From Fusobacterium mortiferum (GTDB lineage Bacteria; Fusobacteriota; Fusobacteriia; Fusobacteriales; Fusobacteriaceae): 64,000 nucleotides of DNA. Each line of letters starts with the position of its first letter. Positions within the stretch are counted from its first letter, which is position 1. The notes under the pieces are model-generated. The model was not told the DNA's origin. It saw nothing but the letters and a program-made list of their open reading frames with translations, and did no database searches. The DNA lies in the NCBI RefSeq assembly GCF_016900045.1, contig NZ_JACSNP010000001.1, positions 124,001-188,000 on the forward strand, given 5' to 3'. Positions 53,998 through 62,119 of the stretch are shown piece by piece. The translations under genes and the position numbers were made by a program.

Positions 53998-54894
53998 GTG
54001 TTAGAAATATTTACAACAAAACTGATGCCTATAATTCTATATTTTTTAATAGGATATAGTTTAAAAAGATTTGGAGTGTTAAAAAAAGAGGAAGCTGGTG
54101 TATTGATAAGATTGGTATTTTATCTTATGTCACCAGCAGTAATAATAACCTCTATGAGTAGTATGAAATTTAGTGAAACCTTAATTTACTATCCAATTTC
54201 AGCTATATGTATTCATATATTTATGTACTTTTTAACTTTGATAATTGCTAATAAATTGAAAATTAGTGATAAAGAAAAAGTTATTTTTAGAGGCTCTACA
54301 TTGATTATGAATATGACCTTTGTTTTACCGTTTTTTATTGTATTTTTTGGAGAGGAGAATGTATATTTATTATCACTTTTTGATGCTGGAAATCTTCTAA
54401 TGGTTACGACAGTTGTATATTCAATTTTTATAACTAATAGTGGAAGCTTATTAAATAAAATTAAAACAGTATTAAAATCTCCATTGATTATCTCAATGAT
54501 AATAGGAGCTTTATTGAATATAATAGGAATAAGATTACCTAAAGGAGTAGAGATAACGATTCAGAATATAGCTAGTATAACAGGAACAGTCATAATGATA
54601 GCATTAGGTGCTTATTTTACACCTAAATTTTCAAAATTAAAATTGAGTGTTATTGTTATTTTAGTTAAGATGTTAGGGGTTCTTTTTATAGGAACTATTT
54701 TAGGAAAGGTTTTACCAATAGATGAGATGGGAAAAATGTTGATTCTATTGGGAGCTATGTCACCAGTGGGAAATAATGTATTGAGCTATGCTTTAATAAC
54801 AGATGGAGATGTTGAAATGGCTACTAATGTTATTTCATTATCTAATATAGTAAGTTTTATTGCGATATCTGTATTATTAGTTTTGTTTAATTAA
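53998..54894 (+). CDS. AEC (auxin efflux carrier) family transporter (GTG start)
   Basis: This 298-residue protein has about ten membrane segments in the family's two five-helix repeats: YFLIGYSLKRFGVLKKEEAG at the start, LVFYLMSPAVIITSM in helix two, and the C-terminal AMSPVGNNVLSYALITDGD. AEC proteins move organic acids such as malate, malonate or lactate. Located between the two arms of the glucuronate pathway, it may export or import a related acid; that is inference. AGGAGG precedes the GTG. Confidence 0.85.
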   Translation: MLEIFTTKLMPIILYFLIGYSLKRFGVLKKEEAGVLIRLVFYLMSPAVIITSMSSMKFSETLIYYPISAICIHIFMYFLTLIIANKLKISDKEKVIFRGSTLIMNMTFVLPFFIVFFGEENVYLLSLFDAGNLLMVTTVVYSIFITNSGSLLNKIKTVLKSPLIISMIIGALLNIIGIRLPKGVEITIQNIASITGTVIMIALGAYFTPKFSKLKLSVIVILVKMLGVLFIGTILGKVLPIDEMGKMLILLGAMSPVGNNVLSYALITDGDVEMATNVISLSNIVSFIAISVLLVLFN

Positions 54895-54956
54895 AGTAAA
54901 TAAATTGATAATTAAAACAATTTTTAACTATTAAAAAAATATAGTTTTATTGAAGA

Positions 54957-54990
54957 AATGAGATAGAGCTAAAAACTATCTCATTTTTTT
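54957..54990 (+). terminator. Rho-independent terminator after the AEC transporter
   Basis: AATGAGATAG (54957-54966) and CTATCTCATT (54976-54985) form a perfect 10-base stem with a 9-base loop, followed by a T-run. Confidence 0.92.
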
Positions 54991-55088
54991 AATGAGTTTT
55001 GTAAACTATTATTTAATTTTACAACTTTTGAACACTGTACTATAATAGTGCTATTAATATTTTTTTAGAAAAAAAAGAGAAAAAACTA

Positions 55089-55117
55089 TTGACATTTTTT
55101 TATAAATAATTTATTAT
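55089..55117 (+). promoter_or_regulatory. Promoter of the hexuronate operon
   Basis: Consensus TTGACA (55089-55094), a 17-base spacer and TATTAT (55112-55117), about 38 bases before the uxaC ATG. Confidence 0.82.
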
Positions 55118-55118
55118 T

Positions 55119-55130
55119 CTAGTATACAAG
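55119..55130. promoter_or_regulatory. Candidate GntR-type operator upstream of uxaC
   Basis: CTAGTATACAAG (55119-55130) is palindromic except at two positions and contains a GTATAC core, similar in shape to UxuR/ExuR-type operators (GGTATACC). It directly follows the -10 box, a normal place for a repressor. No GntR gene is in the window. Confidence 0.45.
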
Positions 55131-55154
55131 TATAAAAATAAGAGGAGGTTAAAG

Positions 55155-56561
55155 ATGATAAGTTTTATGAATGAAGATTTTTTACTAAAAAATGAAGTGA
55201 GTAAAAAATTATATCATGAATTTGCAAAAGATATGCCAATCTTTGATTATCATTGCCATTTAAACCCAAAAGAGATAGCAGAAAACAAAGGATATGACAA
55301 TTTAACGCAAATATGGCTATATGGAGACCACTATAAGTGGAGAGCTATGAGAAGTAATGGAATAGATGAGAAGTATATTACAGGAGATGCTAGTGATTAC
55401 GAAAAGTTCTTAGCTTTTGTTGAAACAATAGAGTATTGTTTTGGAAACCCACTATATCATTGGTCACACCTTGAATTAAAAAGATTCTTTGGAATAGAAG
55501 AGGTAATAAATAGAAAAAATGCTGAAGTTATCTGGAATAAAGCAAATGAACTTTTAAGAACTCCAGAATTTACAACTAAAAACTTAATAAAAAGAGCAAA
55601 TGTAACAGCACTATGTACGACAGATGATCCTATAGACTCATTAGAGTATCACTTAGAGATAAGTCAAGATAAAGAGTTTGGAGTAAAAGTATTACCTACT
55701 TATAGACCAGATAAGGCTATGGGGATAGAGAGAGTTGGATATGTTGAATATGTATCTAAGTTAGCAGAAGTAAGTGGAGTGGAGATAAACTCTTTTAAAA
55801 CTTTTGTAGAAGCTTTAAAATTGAGAGTTAAATTTTTCGTAGAAAGAGGTTGTTTAGTAACAGATTTAAGTTTAGAAGATCCATTTTTCAGAATAGTTAG
55901 CGATGAAGAGATTGAAAGAGTATTCCAAAAAGCTTTATCAGGAATAGAATTAACTTCAGAAGAGAAAGAAGCATATAAGACAATGTTATTTGTAGAACTA
56001 GGAAGAGAGTATAAAAAGTATGACTTAGGAATGCAGATACATATGGGAGCTCTAAGAAATAACAATACAAGAATGTTTAATAAATTAGGAGCAGATATAG
56101 GGATGGATTCGATAGCTGATAATGATTACGCTAGATCTTTATCATCACTATTAAATGAACTAGAAAAAACTGGAGAGTTACCAAAAACAATTCTTTATTG
56201 CTTAAATCCTAAAGATAACGAAGTTTTAGGAACTATGATAGGAAACTTCCAATGTGGAGAGATGCCAGGAAAAATGCAATTTGGTTCTGGTTGGTGGTTC
56301 CTTGATCAAAAAGATGGAATGATAAAGCAGATGACAGCTCTAGCTAATCTAGGATTATTAAGAAGATTTGTTGGAATGTTAACTGACTCAAGAAGTTTTA
56401 TCTCTTATACAAGACATGAGTATTTTAGAAGAATTATGTGTAACTTAATAGGTACTTGGGTAGAAGAGGGAGAAGTTCCATTCGATGAAGAGATTTTAAA
56501 GGCTATGATACAAGAGATTTGTTATCTAAATGCTAAAAATTATTTTAAATTAGAAATATAA
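55155..56561 (+). CDS. uxaC: Glucuronate (uronate) isomerase
   Basis: This 468-residue amidohydrolase-superfamily enzyme converts glucuronate to fructuronate (and galacturonate to tagaturonate). It has the metal-binding FDYHCHLNPKEIAE (H33, H35) near the N-terminus. Other family segments are WLYGDHYKWRAMRSNG, TTDDPIDSLEYH and the C-terminal GMLTDSRSFISYTRHEYFRR. Normal length. GAGGAGG precedes the ATG. First gene of a long operon. Confidence 0.96.
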   Translation: MISFMNEDFLLKNEVSKKLYHEFAKDMPIFDYHCHLNPKEIAENKGYDNLTQIWLYGDHYKWRAMRSNGIDEKYITGDASDYEKFLAFVETIEYCFGNPLYHWSHLELKRFFGIEEVINRKNAEVIWNKANELLRTPEFTTKNLIKRANVTALCTTDDPIDSLEYHLEISQDKEFGVKVLPTYRPDKAMGIERVGYVEYVSKLAEVSGVEINSFKTFVEALKLRVKFFVERGCLVTDLSLEDPFFRIVSDEEIERVFQKALSGIELTSEEKEAYKTMLFVELGREYKKYDLGMQIHMGALRNNNTRMFNKLGADIGMDSIADNDYARSLSSLLNELEKTGELPKTILYCLNPKDNEVLGTMIGNFQCGEMPGKMQFGSGWWFLDQKDGMIKQMTALANLGLLRRFVGMLTDSRSFISYTRHEYFRRIMCNLIGTWVEEGEVPFDEEILKAMIQEICYLNAKNYFKLEI

Positions 56562-56595
56562 AAATTAAAAATACATAAATTTTAAGGAGGCATAA

Positions 56596-57645
56596 ATGAA
56601 ATTATCATTTAGATGGTATGGAGATTCAGATCCAGTAAAATTACAGTATATCAAACAAATACCTACTATGCATAGTATAGTTACTGCTATATATGATGTA
56701 CCAGTAGGACAAGTATGGGAAATGGATAAAATATTATCTCTTAAGGAAAAAGTTGAAAAAGCTGGACTAAAATTTGAAGTAATAGAGAGCGTTCCTGTAC
56801 ACGAAGATATAAAATTAGGATTACCTACAAGAGAGGTATATATCGAAAACTATAAGAAAAATATAGAGAACTTAGCAAAAGCAGGAGTAAAAGTTATATG
56901 CTATAACTTCATGCCTGTATTTGACTGGACAAGATCTCAATTAGATAAAGAACTAGAAGATGGATCAACAGCGTTAGTTTACTATAAAGATCAAGTGGAT
57001 AAATTAGACCCTTTAAATAGCGAACTATCTTTACCAGGATGGGATTCAAGCTATACAAAAGAAGAGATGGCAGATCTTTTTGCTAAATATAAAGCATTAG
57101 GAGAAGAGGGATTATGGGAAAACTTAAAATATTTCCTTGAGCAAATAATTCCAGTAGCAGAACTTAACGACATTAAGATGGCTATACACCCAGATGATCC
57201 ACCTTGGCCAATATTTGGATTACCAAGAATCATAACAAAAGAGGAAAACCTAGATAGATTCTTAAAATTAGTTGACAATAAATACAATGGACTTACTTTA
57301 TGTACAGGTTCATTAGGATGTGCTAACTTCAATAATATGCCAAAATTAGTAGATAAATATAGTGCTATGGGAAGAATTCACTTCATGCACGTAAGAAATG
57401 TAAAGTTACTAAATGATGGTGTAAGCTTTGAAGAGTCAGCTCACTACTCTGGATGCGGATCATTAGATATCGTTGAAATAATGAGAGTATTACATAAAAA
57501 TGGATTTGATGGTTACCTAAGACCAGATCACGGAAGAATGATTTGGGGAGAAACTGGAAAACCAGGATATGGATTATATGATAGAGCTTTAGGAGCAAGT
57601 TATATAACAGGAATTTGGGAAACTTTAACTAAATTAGGAAAATAA
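56596..57645 (+). CDS. uxuA: Mannonate dehydratase
   Basis: This 349-residue enzyme dehydrates D-mannonate to 2-keto-3-deoxygluconate. It starts [12 protein letters not shown] and has the family's [46 protein letters not shown] and [13 protein letters not shown] motifs around the Mn/Fe site (His and Asp/Cys ligands). The ribosome-binding and start region, AGGAGGCATAAATGAAATTA, is identical over 20 bases to that of uxuB. Confidence 0.96.
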   Translation: MKLSFRWYGDSDPVKLQYIKQIPTMHSIVTAIYDVPVGQVWEMDKILSLKEKVEKAGLKFEVIESVPVHEDIKLGLPTREVYIENYKKNIENLAKAGVKVICYNFMPVFDWTRSQLDKELEDGSTALVYYKDQVDKLDPLNSELSLPGWDSSYTKEEMADLFAKYKALGEEGLWENLKYFLEQIIPVAELNDIKMAIHPDDPPWPIFGLPRIITKEENLDRFLKLVDNKYNGLTLCTGSLGCANFNNMPKLVDKYSAMGRIHFMHVRNVKLLNDGVSFEESAHYSGCGSLDIVEIMRVLHKNGFDGYLRPDHGRMIWGETGKPGYGLYDRALGASYITGIWETLTKLGK

Positions 57646-57676
57646 TTATAGAGATAGAGATATTCAGGAGGCATAA

Positions 57677-59281
57677 ATGAAATTAAACTTAAATGAGATG
57701 AAAAATATAAAAAATATAAGTGAAGTAGTAACTCCTGCATATGATATAGAAACTGTAAAAGAAAATACAATGAAGGCACCAAAGTGGTTACACTTTGGTG
57801 CTGGAAATATTTTCAGAGCTTATGTTGGGAAGATGCAACAAAATCTTTTAAATAAAGGGCTTGAAAATACAGGGATTATCGTTGCAGAAAGTTTTGATAC
57901 AGAGATTATAGATAAAGTGTATAAGCCACATGATAACTTAACACTATCAGTAATTTTATCAAAAGATGGAAACTTCTCAACAGAGGTTATAGCTAGTATA
58001 GTTGAATCTTTAAAAGCTGATACAGATAGAGAGATATTAAAAGAGATAGTAAAAGCTCCAACTCTTCAAATGATAAGTTTTACAATAACAGAAAAAGGAT
58101 ACAACTTAAAAACTCCAAATGGTGAGTATATGAAAGTTATTGAAGAGGATTTCCAAAACTCTCCAGAAAAATCAAAACATATAATGAGTATAGTAACAGA
58201 GCTATTATATGTGAGATTTAAAGCAGGAGCAACTCCAATAGCTTTAGTAAGTATGGATAACTGTGCTGGAAATGGAGATAGAGTAAGAGCAGCTGTTCTT
58301 GATATAGCAGAGCATTGGGCAGAGAAAGGATATGTAGAAAAAGAGTTCTTAGCTTATATAGCTGATGAGAAAAAAGTAGCTTATCCTATTTCAATGATAG
58401 ATAAAATTACTCCAAGACCTGCAGAAGTTGTAAAAGAACACCTAGAAAAATTAGGTTTTGAAGATATGAATATAGTAGTTACTTCTAAAAATACATATAC
58501 TGGAGCTTTTGTTAATGCTGAAGCACCTGAATATTTTGTAGTAGAAGATAAATTCCCTAATGGAAGACCAGAATTAGAGAAATCTGAAGCAGGAGTGTAT
58601 GTAACAGATAGAGAAACAGTTGAAAAAACAGAAAGAATGAAAGTTACTACATGTTTAAATCCATTACATACAACATTAGCTGTTTATGGATGTTTATTAA
58701 ATGAAAAAACAATATTTGATGCTGTATCTAATCCTGAATTAAATAAGTTAATAAAAAATATAGGATATGGAGAAGCATTAAAAGTTGTAGATGATCCAAA
58801 AATTTTAAGTCCAAAAGCATTTATTGATGAAGTTATTAATGAAAGATTTGCTAATAAATTTATACCAGATCAACCAGAGAGAATAGCAACTGACACTTCT
58901 CAGAAAGTAGGAATAAGATTTGGAGAGACAATTAAAGCTTACTTAGCAAGTGATGAGTTAAAAGTAGAGGATATTAAATATATTCCATTAGTTTATGCTG
59001 GATGGTTTAGATATCTATTAGGAATAGATGACAATGGAAATGAGAGAAGTATTAGTCCAGATCCAATGTTAGATATGTTAAAAGAGAAAATGTCTGGAAT
59101 AGAATTTGGAAAGCCAGAAACTTATAAAGGACAATTGAGAGAAATATTAAAAAATAAAATGATATTTGGAGTAGATTTAGAAGAGGTAGGTATGGCAGAT
59201 AGAGTTGAGCAGTACTTCGTAGAGATGTTAGCTGGAAAAGATGCTGTTATAAATACTTTAAAAAAATATTTAGGAGAATAG
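57677..59281 (+). CDS. uxuB: Fructuronate reductase (mannitol dehydrogenase family)
   Basis: This 534-residue long-chain polyol dehydrogenase reduces fructuronate to mannonate with NADH. The NAD-binding start is WLHFGAGNIFRAYVGKM, and the catalytic region has SMIDKITPRP and TCLNPLHTTLAVYGC with the family's Lys/Asn/His residues. Placement between uxuA and the TRAP genes supports the fructuronate rather than mannitol or tagaturonate substrate. Shares its translation start region with uxuA. Confidence 0.93.
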   Translation: MKLNLNEMKNIKNISEVVTPAYDIETVKENTMKAPKWLHFGAGNIFRAYVGKMQQNLLNKGLENTGIIVAESFDTEIIDKVYKPHDNLTLSVILSKDGNFSTEVIASIVESLKADTDREILKEIVKAPTLQMISFTITEKGYNLKTPNGEYMKVIEEDFQNSPEKSKHIMSIVTELLYVRFKAGATPIALVSMDNCAGNGDRVRAAVLDIAEHWAEKGYVEKEFLAYIADEKKVAYPISMIDKITPRPAEVVKEHLEKLGFEDMNIVVTSKNTYTGAFVNAEAPEYFVVEDKFPNGRPELEKSEAGVYVTDRETVEKTERMKVTTCLNPLHTTLAVYGCLLNEKTIFDAVSNPELNKLIKNIGYGEALKVVDDPKILSPKAFIDEVINERFANKFIPDQPERIATDTSQKVGIRFGETIKAYLASDELKVEDIKYIPLVYAGWFRYLLGIDDNGNERSISPDPMLDMLKEKMSGIEFGKPETYKGQLREILKNKMIFGVDLEEVGMADRVEQYFVEMLAGKDAVINTLKKYLGE

Positions 59282-59291
59282 AGGAGGAAAG

Positions 59292-60302
59292 ATGAAAAAA
59301 TTTTTAAATCTATTATTGATAATAGGGTATTTATTTTTGTTAGGTGCTTGTGGAAAAGAAAATAAAAGAATAATAAGAATAGCACACAATCAAATTCAAA
59401 CTCATCCTACAAATATAGGATTATTAGCTTTTGAAGAGTTCATAGAGAGTAAATTAGGGGATAAGTATGATGTACAAATATTTCCTAATGAGTTATTAGG
59501 ATCACAAGTAAATACTGTAGAGTTAACACAAACAGGGGCAATAGATTTTGTAGTAGCTAGTAATGCTATCTTAGAAAGTTTTGATAATATATATCAAATT
59601 TTTAACTTACCATATCTTTTTAATAGTACAGAGCATTATCATGCTGTAATGGATAATGCTGAATTAATAGAACCTATATTTACATCTACTGAAAAATCAG
59701 GATTTGAAGCTGTTACTTGGTTAGATGCAGGACAAAGAAGTTTTTATACTAAAAAACCAATAAATACACCTGATGATTTAAAAGGTTTAAAAATTAGAGT
59801 TCAACAAGGGGCTACTAATATAAGAATGATGGAATTATTTGGAGGATCTGCAACTCCAATGGGATTAGCAGAAGTTTATACAGCTTTACAACAGGGAGTA
59901 ATCGATGGAGCTGAGAATAATGAACTTTCATTAACAACTACAAAACATGGGGAAGTAGCTAAATTTTATTCATATGATATGCATCAGATGGTTCCAGATA
60001 TTTTAATAGGAAATGTAAAATTTTTAAATGGACTTTCATCTGAAGAGAGAGAAATCTTTAATGAAGGTTTTAAATTATTATCTAAAGTTCAAAGAGGAGC
60101 TTGGGAAGCTTCTGTAGAACAAGCTAAATTACAAGCTCAAAATGAGATGAATGTTCAATTTATATATCCAGATGTAGCTTTATTTAAAGAGAAAGTATTA
60201 CCTTTACATGGAGAAGTATTAAATAACAATCCTAAACTAAAACCTATTTATGATAAAGTTCAAGAGATAGGAAAAAATGTAAAAGAGGGAGGTAATATTT
60301 AA
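59292..60302 (+). CDS. TRAP transporter substrate-binding lipoprotein (DctP family)
   Basis: This 336-residue binding protein has a lipobox ending LLGAC with Cys at residue 20. Family marks are the LGSQVNTVELTQTGAIDFV segment, GLKIRVQQGATNIRMMELFGGSATPMGLAEVYTALQQGVIDGAENN (about residues 160-205), with the Arg that binds the carboxylate. Most DctP proteins of Gram-negative bacteria are not lipidated, so the Cys anchor is noteworthy. In this operon the ligand is probably a hexuronate. Confidence 0.92.
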   Translation: MKKFLNLLLIIGYLFLLGACGKENKRIIRIAHNQIQTHPTNIGLLAFEEFIESKLGDKYDVQIFPNELLGSQVNTVELTQTGAIDFVVASNAILESFDNIYQIFNLPYLFNSTEHYHAVMDNAELIEPIFTSTEKSGFEAVTWLDAGQRSFYTKKPINTPDDLKGLKIRVQQGATNIRMMELFGGSATPMGLAEVYTALQQGVIDGAENNELSLTTTKHGEVAKFYSYDMHQMVPDILIGNVKFLNGLSSEEREIFNEGFKLLSKVQRGAWEASVEQAKLQAQNEMNVQFIYPDVALFKEKVLPLHGEVLNNNPKLKPIYDKVQEIGKNVKEGGNI

Positions 60303-60781
60303 TGGAAAATATCAAAAAGTATATGGATAAAATAATAATGGGAGTATGTATAATATTATTTATATTCATGTTAATAATGGGAAGTTATCAAATTATATCA
60401 AGATATGTATTAAAAGATCCAAGTACAATATCAGAAGAATTAGTAACATACTCATTTACTTGGATGTCAATGTTTGCAGGAGCATATGTATTTGGAAAAA
60501 GAGAACATATGAGTATGGTATTTTTCGTAGAAAGATATTCTAAAAAAATTCAATTAAATTTAGCAGTTTTATCAGAAATTGTAATATTATTATTTGCTTT
60601 TGGAGTTTTGGTATGTGGTGGAAAGGCAATAACAACATTAACATTAACTCAAACTTCACCTGCTCTTAGAGTATCAATGGGATATATATATTTTGTATTA
60701 CCAACTTGTGGAATAATAATTTCTGTATATAGTATTTTAAATATAGTAGAGCTATTAAAGAAAATAAAGGAGGAAGTATAA
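60302..60781 (+). CDS. TRAP transporter small permease (DctQ family)
   Basis: This 159-residue protein has four predicted membrane segments. It shows the family's SYQIISRYVLKDPSTISEELV and SMFAGAYVFGKREHMSM segments. It overlaps the DctP gene by one base (TAATG) and the DctM gene by one base, as expected for tightly coupled TRAP subunits. Confidence 0.92.
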   Translation: MENIKKYMDKIIMGVCIILFIFMLIMGSYQIISRYVLKDPSTISEELVTYSFTWMSMFAGAYVFGKREHMSMVFFVERYSKKIQLNLAVLSEIVILLFAFGVLVCGGKAITTLTLTQTSPALRVSMGYIYFVLPTCGIIISVYSILNIVELLKKIKEEV

Positions 60782-62085
60782 TGATATTAACAACAGCTTT
60801 AATAATGTTTGCTGTACTAATAATAACTTTATTATTAGGATTTCCTATTGCTATCAGTATAGGTTTATCTTCAATCTTAGCAATATTACCATCACTAGCT
60901 TTTGATAATACATTAGTAACAGGTGCTCAAAGAATATTTTCAGGAATATCAAGTTTTACCTTGATAGCAATTCCTTTCTTTGTTTTAGCTGGAAATATAA
61001 TGAATCAAGGTGGAATAGCTAAAAAACTAGTTGCTTTTGCTCAGTCGTTAACGGGAAAAATACCAGGGTCACTAATGCAAACAAATGTTTTAGCAAATAT
61101 GATGTTTGGTGCAATCTCTGGATCAGCTACAGCTGCTTGTGCTGCTATGGGAGGAATTTTACTTCCTATGGAAGAGGAGCAAGGTTATGATAAAAAGTTA
61201 GGAACTGCAGTTAATATAGCTTCAGCTCCAACTGGATTATTAATACCACCGACGAATGCGTTTATAGTATATTCTCTAGTAAGCGGTGGAACTTCAGTAG
61301 CCGCTCTATTTATGGCAGGATATATTCCAGGAATTTTATGGGGATTAGGATGCATGTTGTTGACATTTTATCTATGTAAAAAAAGAGGTATGAAATCAAC
61401 AAGTACATTTAGATTAAAAGTTGTTTTAGCAACATTTATAGATGCATTACCAGCTTTAGCATTAATTATTATAGTTATAGGTGGAATTATCAAAGGAATA
61501 TTTACTCCAACAGAGGGATCTATAGTTGCTGTAGTATATACTTTAATTCTTTCAATGATATTTTATAGAAGTATAACATTCAAGCAATTAATAAATATAT
61601 TTGCAGAGAGTGCTAAAATTACTGGAATAATAGTATTTTTAATAGGAGTATCAACAATTATGTCTTGGGTAATGGCATTTACTGGAGTACCACAAGCTAT
61701 TTCAAACCTGATTTTAGGGTTAACAGAAAATAAAATTATAGTTCTTTTATTGATGAATCTACTATTATTATTTATAGGAACATTTATGGATGTTACCCCA
61801 GCAATTTTAATATTTACTCCAATATTTTTACCAATAGTTCAATCTTTTGGAATGAGTGCTGTTCATTTTGGTGTTGTTCTTATATTTAATTTATGTATAG
61901 GAAATATTACACCACCAGTTGGAAATACTCTGTTTATAGGAGTTAGGGTTGGAAATTTAAAAATTGAAGATGTTATTGGAGAATTATTAAAGTATTATGC
62001 TGTTATAATTTTAGTATTAATGTTAGTAACATATATACCAGCTGTATCATTATATTTACCTACATTAGGTGGATTTATAAAATAA
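60781..62085 (+). CDS. TRAP transporter large permease (DctM family)
   Basis: This 434-residue protein has about twelve membrane segments. It shows the DctM marks FPIAISIGLSSILA, IPFFVLAGNIMNQGGIAKKL, FGAISGSATAACAAMGGILLPMEEEQGY, APTGLLIPPTNAFIVYSLVSGGTSVAALF (about residues 149-177) and LCIGNITPPVGNTLFIG. It completes the importer, which uses a sodium gradient in characterised relatives. A GH31 gene follows after 34 bases. Confidence 0.94.
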   Translation: MILTTALIMFAVLIITLLLGFPIAISIGLSSILAILPSLAFDNTLVTGAQRIFSGISSFTLIAIPFFVLAGNIMNQGGIAKKLVAFAQSLTGKIPGSLMQTNVLANMMFGAISGSATAACAAMGGILLPMEEEQGYDKKLGTAVNIASAPTGLLIPPTNAFIVYSLVSGGTSVAALFMAGYIPGILWGLGCMLLTFYLCKKRGMKSTSTFRLKVVLATFIDALPALALIIIVIGGIIKGIFTPTEGSIVAVVYTLILSMIFYRSITFKQLINIFAESAKITGIIVFLIGVSTIMSWVMAFTGVPQAISNLILGLTENKIIVLLLMNLLLLFIGTFMDVTPAILIFTPIFLPIVQSFGMSAVHFGVVLIFNLCIGNITPPVGNTLFIGVRVGNLKIEDVIGELLKYYAVIILVLMLVTYIPAVSLYLPTLGGFIK

Positions 62086-62119
62086 TTCTAAATTTTATTG
62101 AAATATTGGAGGAAGTTTT

